Positions 7,474 through 13,375 of a stretch of 13,375 nt of DNA are shown here, piece after piece. Origin of the DNA: M55B118 sp041694275 (GTDB lineage: Bacteria > Bacillota_I > Bacilli_A > Izemoplasmatales > Izemoplasmataceae); the NCBI GenBank assembly GCA_041694275.1, contig JASMTQ010000048.1, positions 1 through 13,375 of the forward strand, given 5' to 3'. Numbering within the stretch: position 1 is the first letter of the stretch; each line of letters begins with the position of its first letter. The position numbers and the translations under genes were made by a program. The notes beneath the pieces are model-generated. The model made no database searches and was not told the DNA's origin. It was given only the letters and a program-made list of their open reading frames with translations.

Positions 7474-8091
7474 TTAGGATTGTCTGACTTCCGTTTTCTT
7501 TTTCTTATTGATGACCGTCTCGAGTTTCATACTGCCCTTCAATAGGAAATAAGTACCGAATATTGCAATGTACATCCACATTCTGTCGTTTTGAATCAGA
7601 ATCAGATGTAAAGCGAGAAAAGCGTAGAAAAGATAGGCGAATTTGTGCAATTTCTTCCAGCGTTTCCCACCGACTTGTTTTCTCACAAACATGAAAGATG
7701 TCAGAGTCAAAGGCACCATGACAATAAACGCGAGAATTCCGAGATAATAGGAGATGGTTCCGCTAAATACGCCCACATCTTCGAGCAGATACTCTGCGAA
7801 GCTCAACGCGTGAGGCAGTAAAAGAATAGATGCGATGATCGAGAGCTCAGCTCTCACACCCATAAGCCGCTTCCAAATTAGTCCACGGTTCAAAACCCCG
7901 GTATACATGACCACCAGAAAAATCCCTAGTGCCACGTAGCCAAGACTCACGATGGTGGCCTCCGCTTCACTAATCAGGAGTGAAAAAAGCGCAAAAAGCG
8001 CATATATGAAGTACCGGTATCGATTAATGGATCTGTAAAAAAACAAAGATAAAATTACGGTGAGAAGGGTCGTTGAAAGTATAATGGTCAT
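7474..8091 (-). CDS. MsrQ/YedZ-like ferric-reductase transmembrane heme protein
   Basis: This 205-residue membrane protein has about six TM helices and matches the ferric-reductase-like transmembrane family. Three His fit the heme ligands known in MsrQ: His94 in an L-P-H-A motif, His149 in W-K-K-L-H-K, and His162 in L-H-L-I-L, with the same 13-residue spacing between the last two. Such proteins carry b-type heme and pass electrons from inside the cell or from quinol to an outside partner. No MsrP gene is in the window. The only partner in sight is the 62-aa anchored protein just upstream, whose stop codon shares a base with this start (TGATG). The Lys-rich C-terminus should lie in the cytosol. 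The exact electron donor and acceptor are unknown. Confidence 0.8.
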   Translation of the reverse strand: MTIILSTTLLTVILSLFFYRSINRYRYFIYALFALFSLLISEAEATIVSLGYVALGIFLVVMYTGVLNRGLIWKRLMGVRAELSIIASILLLPHALSFAEYLLEDVGVFSGTISYYLGILAFIVMVPLTLTSFMFVRKQVGGKRWKKLHKFAYLFYAFLALHLILIQNDRMWMYIAIFGTYFLLKGSMKLETVINKKKKTEVRQS

Positions 8092-8279
8092 CAGTCATGG
8101 TCCTCCTCGTTTTCATCTTCCTCATCATCTTCTGTGGCGGATGCCATGGCATCAAGACTCACGCCATATGTTTGATTTGTAGATCCCGCCATCGCATCCA
8201 GTGTATCAGTGACGGGTTCTCTTATAATGGCTATTGCAAAAACTGTAATGAAAAGCAAAAGCACTATCACATTGCGCAT
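8091..8279 (-). CDS. 62-aa membrane-anchored acidic protein with two D-A-M-A motifs
   Basis: The start ATG at 8279 follows AAGGGGGAC, 5 nt away. Residues 3-19 form a hydrophobic signal anchor, so the rest is probably outside the membrane. A 15-residue unit occurs twice: L-D-A-M-A-G-S-T (27-34) and L-D-A-M-A-S-A-T (42-49). The tail (50-62) is almost all Asp and Glu and ends in His-Asp. The repeated motif resembles the D-x-x-S-G-A-T / D-A-x-S-x-A-T sequence in which ApbE attaches FMN to Thr in NqrC, RnfG and RnfD. Codons of the two copies differ at synonymous sites, so the protein sequence seems to be kept by selection or is an old duplication. Coupling to the MsrQ-like gene suggests an outside electron acceptor. 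Flavin binding is inference; no full FMN-binding domain is present. Confidence 0.7.
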   Translation of the reverse strand: MRNVIVLLLFITVFAIAIIREPVTDTLDAMAGSTNQTYGVSLDAMASATEDDEEDENEEDHD

Positions 8280-8302
8280 ACAAAGTCCCCCTTATTGACA
8301 TA

Positions 8303-8331
8303 AATATAACAAAATCAGTGATGAATATCAA
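8303..8331 (-). promoter_or_regulatory. Predicted promoter of the 62-aa / heme protein operon
   Basis: The minus strand has TTGATA (8326-8331), a 17-nt spacer, and TATATT (8303-8308). Transcription would start near 8296, leaving a short leader with the AAGGGGG ribosome site before the ATG at 8279. Confidence 0.7.
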
Positions 8332-8342
8332 AGCAAAATTTT

Positions 8343-8368
8343 AACTTTTCATGCATGAATCAAAAGTT
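8343..8368 (-). terminator. AT-rich hairpin downstream of the ABC-2 permease, weak terminator candidate
   Basis: AACTTTT (8343-8349) pairs with AAAAGTT (8362-8368) around a 12-nt loop that contains ATGCAT. On the minus strand it lies about 18 bases past the permease stop and is followed by AAAATTTTG. The low GC and the poor T-run make termination uncertain. Confidence 0.3.
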
Positions 8369-8385
8369 TAAGAAAATCAATTTAC

Positions 8386-9990
8386 TCATCCTTGGAGATC
8401 TCTTTTCCGATAAAAGGTAAAGCCCATAAACCCCAGAATAACACCCAAAAACACTATGAGTGATGCCGTGAACGGTCTCGCGTCTTCAATGGGCATTCTG
8501 GGCATGTATTCATAAGGGGACATGTTGAGCATCCACTCTTTGAAATCAAGCATGTTGCCAAAATATAGAAGAATGAAGGCGAACGTGAGATAAAGCCATA
8601 AAATCCAGGTTTTCAAAGGCGAAATTCCCATCACGAGCGCCCCCAGGCCTAAAAACGTGACCATTGCGGGGTAGAAGGCAAACCCTGAAATGAAGACCGT
8701 ATAGAAACTGAATGCGTCATCCATGACACTGGAAGATGCCGCGTACATTCCAAGGATGCCAAAGAATAAAAAGACAATGCTTGCGCCAAGCCCGACACCC
8801 ACGTATGTCATAAACAGGCGGCTTCTTGAGAGCGTATTTGCATAAAGCCCCAATGTTCTGCCTTTTTTCTCTTCACTGGATAACTTCACCATGACCATCA
8901 GTGCACCCAGCGTCGCTGTAACGACAATGACGCTCATAACAGTGGAGAGAAACTGCGCTTCAAGCGAACCTCCAAGCGTCTCTGGAATGAGGTCCTGAAG
9001 CTGTTGGTTGGAATCAAAGAACGCCGTCAGATCACCGAAAATGGATCCATAGGACACTCCAAGAATGAAAATGACCACGATCCATGTGATGATGGAGGTC
9101 CTAAGAAGCCTGAGTGAGAGCCCAAGCGGTGTTTTAAGCATCCCTGATGCATCCGATCTACCGTTTTTGGCTTTGAAAAGCCCACTGCCTACATCGCGTC
9201 TGTTGTTAAGCGCATAAGCAAAAGCGAATAAAAGAAGTGCGATAAGAGCGGAGACAAAAAGTGGCCAGACAAAGTTGTTCACAAATGTCTCAGTCCTGTG
9301 AAGAAGGCCCAGCGGTGAAAGGTAGGAAAGCCATGCGGCACTTACATCTCCAAAGGCTCTTAGTATGTAGAAAAAACCGAGTGCAGAAAAACTGAAGGTA
9401 AGCGCAGTGCGCGTATTTTCAGTAAGTTGTGCAAACAAGGCCGCAAATCCAGCAAAAACGATTCCCGAAAACGCCAGTGAAAAGCCGAATACGAAGGAGC
9501 CTGACCATGTAAATGAACTATGTGCGAATAGTGCGAGACCAAGCCCGATAAGACTGCCAATAAGGAGATTCGCAAAAATAACGTAAAGCGTAGCCGCGGT
9601 GATATTCGCGATTCTGCCAACGGGAAAACTCTTGATGAGTTCAAGGGTGCCATCCTCTTCATCTCCGCGTGTGTAGCGCGTCATCATGAGAATGCTCATC
9701 ACGGCGGTAGTCGCGAGCATGAACACGTTCATTTCAATGGCGAATAAAGAGGCCGGACTCGGAGTTTCAATGCCAAAAGGCTTTCCGAACATCGCGACCA
9801 TGGCTGGGTTTTCCATAAGCTGTGCCATCACCGCTTGCTGCTCGCTGCTTGGGAAAAGCTCGGGATAGGCAAACGCCACAGAAAGCGTAAGTGCGAAGAT
9901 GCCAACCGTCCAGGCGGCGAGTTTGATTCTTTCTCTTCTGAGAATAAGACTTAATAGCTTGAAAGTGCCTTTGAACAAGTCCTTGTTCAT
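8386..9990 (-). CDS. ABC-2 type exporter permease, fused two-half form (COG3559-like)
   Basis: This 534-residue protein has about 12 TM helices in two similar halves. Each half begins with a single helix and has a charged cytosolic motif after its second helix: G-D-E-E-D-G-T-L-E-L in the first and S-S-E-E-K-K-G-R-T-L in the second. A cytosolic linker between them contains R-R-D-V-G-S-G-L-F and N-G-R-S-D-A. This layout is typical of permeases annotated as exporters of polyketide antibiotics or tetracycline (TetAB(58) and relatives). The start ATG at 9990 lies 2 nt after the stop of the ATPase gene, with GAGGAGG in the end of that gene. The substrate cannot be told from the sequence; resistance or membrane-active compound export is likely. 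Confidence 0.88.
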   Translation of the reverse strand: MNKDLFKGTFKLLSLILRRERIKLAAWTVGIFALTLSVAFAYPELFPSSEQQAVMAQLMENPAMVAMFGKPFGIETPSPASLFAIEMNVFMLATTAVMSILMMTRYTRGDEEDGTLELIKSFPVGRIANITAATLYVIFANLLIGSLIGLGLALFAHSSFTWSGSFVFGFSLAFSGIVFAGFAALFAQLTENTRTALTFSFSALGFFYILRAFGDVSAAWLSYLSPLGLLHRTETFVNNFVWPLFVSALIALLLFAFAYALNNRRDVGSGLFKAKNGRSDASGMLKTPLGLSLRLLRTSIITWIVVIFILGVSYGSIFGDLTAFFDSNQQLQDLIPETLGGSLEAQFLSTVMSVIVVTATLGALMVMVKLSSEEKKGRTLGLYANTLSRSRLFMTYVGVGLGASIVFLFFGILGMYAASSSVMDDAFSFYTVFISGFAFYPAMVTFLGLGALVMGISPLKTWILWLYLTFAFILLYFGNMLDFKEWMLNMSPYEYMPRMPIEDARPFTASLIVFLGVILGFMGFTFYRKRDLQG

Positions 9991-9992
9991 GT

Positions 9993-10874
9993 TTACGCCT
10001 CCTCATAGTGACGCATGAAGAGATCTTCAAGCGTGGGTGGCGTACTTTCAAGGGCTTCAATTCCATGGTCATTGAAAGTTTTCAAGACAGAGCCTATGGT
10101 ATTGGTCTCAACTTGAAAAGTATAGGTCGTATGCTTGATATCAAGGTCATATAGACCGTCGATGGCTTCAACGTTTTCAACGGGTTTCTTCGTGACAATA
10201 CGCACGCGCGTTCTCGTAAGATGTCTCAAATCTTCAATTTTCCCCGACTCGATAATTTTTCCGTCGCGAATGATGCTCACTTTGTCGCAGAGTTTCTCGA
10301 CTTCACTCAGGATATGCGAAGATAGGAAGATGGTCTTGCCTTCCTTTTGCACTTCTTTTACGGTTTCTTGGAACACGCGTTCCATAAGCGGATCCAGGCC
10401 GCTTGTGGGTTCATCGAGTATATAGACATCCGCATCCTGTGCAAAAGCCGCAATCAAGGCGATTTTTTGCTTGTTGCCTCTTGAATAGCTACGGCATTTC
10501 TTTGTAGGATCAAGTTTGAATCGCTCAATCAAGGCATGTTTCTTCTCAACATTCACTTCGTTTTTAAGTCCGATCAACAGGTCAATCACTTCTCCACCCG
10601 TGAGGTTTGGCCAAAGATTGACCTCACCGGGTACGAACGCAATTTTTCTGTGTATTTCCACAGCGTCTTCCCATACGTCCTTGCCAAAGACACGGGCACT
10701 TCCTTCACTGGCTTTCAGGATTCCAAGAAGTATGCGAATCGTGGTTGTCTTGCCTGCACCGTTGGGACCGATGAATCCGTAAATATCACCTTTTTCAACG
10801 GTTATGTCAATGCCTCTTAAAGCTTGTGTGGATCCAAAACTTTTTTTGAGATTTTTCGTTTCAATCACGCTCAT
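9993..10874 (-). CDS. ABC-2 exporter ATPase
   Basis: The start is set at the ATG at 10874, which has AGAGGTG 6 nt upstream. The in-frame ATG at 10913 falls in the predicted -10 box and cannot be used from that promoter. The 293-residue protein has Walker A G-P-N-G-A-G-K-T (36-43), signature Y-S-R-G-N-K-Q-K (130-137), Walker B with D154-E155, and H-loop His187. The usual Q-loop Gln is absent: the segment reads V-P-G-E-V-N-L-W-P-N-L-T (81-92), which I recall as common in ATPases that serve fused polyketide-exporter-type permeases. The C-terminal 80 residues form the extra domain usual for drug-export ATPases. It would form a dimer under the permease encoded next to it. Confidence 0.9.
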   Translation of the reverse strand: MSVIETKNLKKSFGSTQALRGIDITVEKGDIYGFIGPNGAGKTTTIRILLGILKASEGSARVFGKDVWEDAVEIHRKIAFVPGEVNLWPNLTGGEVIDLLIGLKNEVNVEKKHALIERFKLDPTKKCRSYSRGNKQKIALIAAFAQDADVYILDEPTSGLDPLMERVFQETVKEVQKEGKTIFLSSHILSEVEKLCDKVSIIRDGKIIESGKIEDLRHLTRTRVRIVTKKPVENVEAIDGLYDLDIKHTTYTFQVETNTIGSVLKTFNDHGIEALESTPPTLEDLFMRHYEEA

Positions 10875-10911
10875 GGAAAGCACCTCTTTTTCATAGTAGT
10901 AATTTGACTCC

Positions 10912-10941
10912 ATTATACGCTATTTGAAACCCACTTTACAA
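10912..10941 (-). promoter_or_regulatory. Predicted promoter of the ABC-2 exporter operon
   Basis: A consensus TATAAT (minus strand, 10912-10917) lies 18 nt from TTGTAA (10936-10941). Transcription would start near 10905. The -35 overlaps a short imperfect inverted repeat, TTACA (10936-10940) and TGTAA (10949-10953), which could be an operator, but the match is too short to be sure. Confidence 0.7.
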
Positions 10942-10968
10942 GTTGGTATGTAAGGCGCAACAAATATA

Positions 10969-10977
10969 TGATAAAAT
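10969..10977 (+). promoter_or_regulatory. Possible extended -10 promoter for the mnmM-msrB-yaaA run
   Basis: TGATAAAAT gives an extended -10 element 35 nt before the ATG at 11012. No good -35 is seen 17 nt upstream (TGTAAG). It is divergent from the ABC-2 exporter promoter, and the two share about 30 bases of upstream DNA. Confidence 0.4.
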
Positions 10978-11011
10978 AAGTATAGACTTATTTAACAGGC
11001 AAGGAGTTCAT

Positions 11012-11290
11012 ATGAAAACACTCGACAGAACCATGATGGCTACACTCTATCTCGTAACCGGTCTATATTTTTACAATCTTACGCTCACTGTGATTGACAC
11101 GTCGGGCTATGTACTTGAAACACTTTCCGATGTGCTCTTTTTGATTTTCGCGCTCACAGCACCCTTTTATTTCTTCCTGCGCTGGTTCATGAACAAGGGA
11201 TTCAGCCGCTATCAAAGATTCATTCTTTCGCTTTTGCCACTGGTTCTTTATCTGATATGGACCATCGCGATTACGGTGTTACTGGGATAA
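11012..11290 (+). CDS. Small three-TM membrane protein, unknown function
   Basis: The ATG at 11012 follows AAGGAG with 5 nt spacing. An upstream in-frame TTG at 10943 lies before the predicted promoter and is rejected. The 92-residue product has three hydrophobic helices (about 8-30, 40-60 and 68-90). A short charged cytosolic or external loop, N-K-G-F-S-R-Y-Q-R, lies between the second and third. No motif or family is recognised. It leads a run of five genes with gaps of at most 10 nt, and its stop is 5 nt before mnmM, so it is likely translated with it. Its role in that run is not clear from context. Confidence 0.75.
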   Translation: MKTLDRTMMATLYLVTGLYFYNLTLTVIDTSGYVLETLSDVLFLIFALTAPFYFFLRWFMNKGFSRYQRFILSLLPLVLYLIWTIAITVLLG

Positions 11291-11295
11291 GAACC

Positions 11296-11841
11296 ATGAA
11301 ATCCGTCACAATGTTCAACCAGCAGGAGATATCAAGAGTCATCACAGGAGACTCAATAGCCATCGATGCAACACTCGGAAACGGTCACGACACGCTATTT
11401 CTTGCCCGAAAAGCCAAACACGTACATGGGTTCGACGTACAGATTGAAGCGCTTGAAAATACCAAAAAGCGGTTGAAAGAAAACGGCTTTGACAACGTGA
11501 CCCTCCACCATGAGAGTCATCATAAAATGGACGCCGTGATTCCTTTTCAAGTGGACGTGATCATGTTCAATTTCGGCTACCTTCCTGGTGGCAGGAAAAC
11601 CATCACCACTCAAAAGGAAACCTCCGCTTTGGCGCTTGAAAAAGCGTGCAAACTCATTAAACCCGGTGGCATCATCACCCTTGCGCTTTATATTGGGCAT
11701 AAAGAAGGCGCTGAAGAAGCGGCATTGATCGAAGAAACCATCAAGCACCTCCCAAAATCCAGGTTCGAAGCTATCTCTTACAAGCCTCTAAACAAAAACA
11801 GTGCGCCTTATTCCATCATCATTGAAAAAAGAAAGGATTGA
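11296..11841 (+). CDS. mnmM: tRNA mnm5s2U34 methyltransferase (YtqB family)
   Basis: This 181-residue class I SAM methyltransferase matches the YtqB/MnmM family (formerly 'putative rRNA methylase'). The SAM site reads D-A-T-L-G-N-G-H-D-T (24-33), the acidic strand end is G-F-D-V-Q (45-49), and the family motif F-N-F-G-Y-L-P-G-G (91-99) is followed by I-T-T-Q-K-E-T-S (103-110) and L-Y-I-G-H-K-E-G (131-138). Family work shows that MnmM methylates nm5s2U to mnm5s2U at the wobble base of tRNAs in Gram-positive bacteria. The ATG at 11296 fits the family's N-terminus. An ATG at 11257 lies inside the upstream gene. The ribosome site is weak (GGGATAAG), so translation probably depends on coupling to the gene 5 nt upstream. 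Confidence 0.9.
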   Translation: MKSVTMFNQQEISRVITGDSIAIDATLGNGHDTLFLARKAKHVHGFDVQIEALENTKKRLKENGFDNVTLHHESHHKMDAVIPFQVDVIMFNFGYLPGGRKTITTQKETSALALEKACKLIKPGGIITLALYIGHKEGAEEAALIEETIKHLPKSRFEAISYKPLNKNSAPYSIIIEKRKD

Positions 11842-11845
11842 TTGC

Positions 11846-12394
11846 ATGTACAAACAAAGAATCATCTCAGCCATGCCGCTGATTTCGCTTTTGCTATTTT
11901 TAGTGAGTGGGTTCGTCTTTGAAGACTGGATACTAGGTCTTACGTTCTTTGCGCTAATCCCACTTTCTACGCTTTTACTATCTTCAAAGCCACTCAAAAG
12001 AATCGTCCAGTCGATGCCGATCATTACCATCATCATTTTCCTCTGGCTTGCCCTTGGTCTTGACATGGCACATCCTGGGTGGGTCGTATTCTTCGCCATT
12101 CCGCTTTCCGACATGCTTTACAACGGAAAACTGGAACCGAGAAAACTCATCAGCGTATTCATCACAGGGGGGTTCCTCGTCATCGGGTTCGTCTTCGATG
12201 CCTGGCATCCTGGGTGGCTCGTGTTTTTACTGATCCCGATACTGAACACACTCTTTTTCCCAAAACAGACCTTCAATTTCAACCACAAGGCCTTTTACAG
12301 GGAATTCAGTTCGAACTTCACCACATCAAAAAAGAAAGACAAGAAACGCGATGAAGAAGACATCATCATTGAAGACGATACCTACAACAGATAA
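11846..12394 (+). CDS. Membrane protein of three tandem TM-hairpin repeats
   Basis: The ATG at 11846 follows AAAGGA and lies 4 nt after the mnmM stop. The 182-residue product consists of three copies of a roughly 47-residue unit at about 5-48, 52-95 and 100-140. Each is a TM helix, a short turn, and a second helix ending in I-P-(L/I). The first two begin alike (R-I-I-S-A-M-P-L-I and R-I-V-Q-S-M-P-I-I). The last two share H-P-G-W-(V/L)-V-F in the turn. Hydrophobic units of the W-H-P-G-W type are known from the tails of some XRE regulators and small membrane proteins of Firmicutes, always of unknown function. The C-terminus (about 141-182) is cytosolic-looking: Lys-rich, then acidic (D-E-E-D-I-I-I-E-D-D). 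No function is assigned. Confidence 0.8.
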   Translation: MYKQRIISAMPLISLLLFLVSGFVFEDWILGLTFFALIPLSTLLLSSKPLKRIVQSMPIITIIIFLWLALGLDMAHPGWVVFFAIPLSDMLYNGKLEPRKLISVFITGGFLVIGFVFDAWHPGWLVFLLIPILNTLFFPKQTFNFNHKAFYREFSSNFTTSKKKDKKRDEEDIIIEDDTYNR

Positions 12395-12404
12395 GGATGA
12401 TTGG

Positions 12405-12848
12405 ATGGACAGAAAAGAAAAGGAAAAACGCCTGAAAGCCCTGAGTCGTGAACAGTACAGGGTTACACAGGAAAACGGTACTGAAAGACCCTTTCAAAAC
12501 GAATACTATGATAATGAACAAGAAGGCATTTATGTTGATATCGTGAGTGGGGAAGTGCTTTTCACCACCAACGAACAGTATGACGCAGGATGCGGCTGGC
12601 CGAGTTTCACAAAGCCTGTCGGCGAAGTGGACATCAAACTGGATACCACCCACGGCATGCGCCGCGAGGAAGTGAGAAGCGTCGAAGCCGATTCACACCT
12701 CGGCCATGTCTTCAACGATGGCCCTCCTGAAGAAGGTGGGCTTAGATACTGCATGAACAGCGCCGCCATGCGTTTCATCCCTAAAGAATCCCTGAAAGAA
12801 GAAGGCTACGGTGAATATCTCAAGGTTTTCAAAGAGGAGGATGAGTGA
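12405..12848 (+). CDS. msrB: Peptide-methionine (R)-S-oxide reductase
   Basis: The ATG at 12405 follows AAGGAT and is 10 nt past the previous stop; an earlier in-frame ATG at 12351 lies inside the upstream gene. The 147-residue protein matches MsrB over its whole length. The catalytic Cys116 sits in R-Y-C-M-N-S-A-A-M-R-F and the recycling Cys63 in G-C-G-W-P-S-F. The substrate-site segment D-S-H-L-G-H-V-F-N-D-G (96-106) is intact. The two CxxC zinc pairs of many MsrB proteins are missing, as in the Bacillus type. It reduces methionine-R-sulfoxide in damaged proteins using thioredoxin. No msrA is next to it. Its stop overlaps the yaaA start by one base (TGATG). Confidence 0.95.
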   Translation: MDRKEKEKRLKALSREQYRVTQENGTERPFQNEYYDNEQEGIYVDIVSGEVLFTTNEQYDAGCGWPSFTKPVGEVDIKLDTTHGMRREEVRSVEADSHLGHVFNDGPPEEGGLRYCMNSAAMRFIPKESLKEEGYGEYLKVFKEEDE

Positions 12849-13375
12849 TGAAATTTCTGATTTCCCCTTCCAAAACCATGGAACCAACCCTTAACTGTGA
12901 AAAGGAAACCATTCTTTTTAAAGACATGCGCTCAACCATGCTCGAGTTTCTAAAAGGCATGAACAAAGAAGAACTACGTGATTTCTACGGAGTGTCACGG
13001 GAACTCGCTGATTTCAACTATGACAGACTCCACGCGTTTCAGGAAAACAACCACGCGCTTTTCACTTACGTCGGTGAACAGTTCAAAGCGCTTGAAGCGA
13101 CCTCTCTTGATGAAGACGCAAAGAAGTATCTCAATGATCATCTGATTATACTGAGCGCCATGTACGGTGCGGTTAGACCCTTTGACTGCATCGGGCTTTA
13201 CAGACTCCCAATGGGCCTTAAAAAGGATGGGAAAAAGCTTTCCAAACACTGGCAGGACACGCTTCAATCTTACTTTGAAGGAGAAACCCTCATCAATCTC
13301 GCAAGCAAGGAATAGTCCGACGCTCTTGGAAAGCTTCCGATGATACGCATTGATTTTCTCATTCCCGATAAAAAA
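12848..13375 (+). pseudogene. yaaA: YaaA peroxide-stress protein, interrupted by in-frame TAG and cut by window end
   Basis: The ATG at 12848 has GAGGAGG upstream and overlaps the msrB stop. The product starts M-K-F-L-I-S-P-S-K-T-M and matches YaaA/DUF328 (H-L-I-I-L-S-A-M-Y-G-A-V-R-P and Y-R-L-P-M). YaaA proteins are normally about 250 residues and in E. coli help limit iron-driven damage under peroxide stress. After 155 residues, at I-N-L-A-S-K-E, a TAG (13313-13315) stands where the family has Tyr (I-N-L-A-S-N-E-Y). The same frame then continues with family-like sequence (S-D-A-L-G-K-L, then I-R-I-D-F-L-I) to the window edge. One base change (TAT or TAC to TAG) explains this. Either the gene is a recent pseudogene or the base is a sequence error. 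Confidence 0.8.

Noticed and set aside
8097..8303. Cys-rich 68-aa plus-strand frame resembling a small metal-binding protein
   Set aside because: It is antisense to the 62-aa gene, has no ribosome site, and its Cys residues arise from the complement of conserved Asp/Ala codons.
12057..12230. Near-identical DNA blocks around CATCCTGGGTGG as a mobile or recombination repeat
   Set aside because: They encode the repeated H-P-G-W turn in the same frame, so protein duplication explains them.
13313..13315. UAG read as an amino acid in this organism
   Set aside because: TAG is the natural stop of the small gene ending at 969 and of the second ABC gene ending at 7425, the latter directly before a terminator.
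1..13375. CRISPR array, tRNA/rRNA gene, insertion sequence or phage island
   Set aside because: I saw no regularly spaced repeats, no cloverleaf or rRNA sequence, no transposase or integrase frame; gaps between genes are all under 300 bases.

Overview
The window looks like a mid-GC Bacillota (Firmicutes-like) chromosome, possibly a relative of the clostridial or Erysipelotrichia/Tenericutes border groups. The basis is strong AGGAGG-type ribosome sites, compact operons with 1 to 8 nt overlaps, a LytS-type 5TM sensor, a BmrC/BmrD-like ABC pair and a YtqB/MnmM homologue. TGA, TAG and TAA all end genes normally, so the standard code applies. No rRNA, tRNA, CRISPR array, insertion sequence or phage gene is visible. 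The genus cannot be named from the sequence alone.

Layout. (1) 1-969, plus strand: the 3' part of a membrane-bound XRE-family regulator with a YcxB-like tail, overlapped by a small two-TM protein. A bidirectional terminator follows. (2) 1074-3072, minus strand: a cyclic-di-GMP type signalling protein (LytS-like 5TM sensor, PAS, degenerate GGDEF, HD-GYP). A 9-A homopolymer puts the HD-GYP part one base out of frame. (3) 3238-7425, plus strand: a consensus promoter with a perfect 20-bp palindrome, a MarR regulator, and the two overlapping halves of a heterodimeric multidrug-type ABC exporter, closed by a bidirectional terminator. (4) 7474-8279, minus strand: a 62-aa membrane-anchored acidic protein with two copies of a D-A-M-A-x-x-T motif, coupled to an MsrQ/ferric-reductase-like heme membrane protein. 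(5) 8386-10874, minus strand: an ABC-2 type exporter (ATPase plus 12-TM fused permease) with its own promoter. (6) 11012-13375, plus strand: a tight run of five genes: small three-TM protein, tRNA methyltransferase mnmM (ytqB), a membrane protein built of three TM-hairpin repeats, methionine sulfoxide reductase msrB, and yaaA. The yaaA frame carries an in-frame TAG and runs off the window.

Themes. Export and membrane signalling dominate: two ABC systems, three membrane proteins of unknown role, and two membrane sensors or regulators. Redox and oxidative stress appear in the MsrQ-like pair, MsrB and YaaA. Two genes, the HD-GYP protein and yaaA, are each broken by a single small change. That means either recent gene decay, or sequence errors in this assembly, or for the homopolymer possibly slippage or phase variation. 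The most original lead is the 62-aa protein. Its motifs resemble ApbE flavinylation sites and sit just outside the membrane next to a predicted heme protein.
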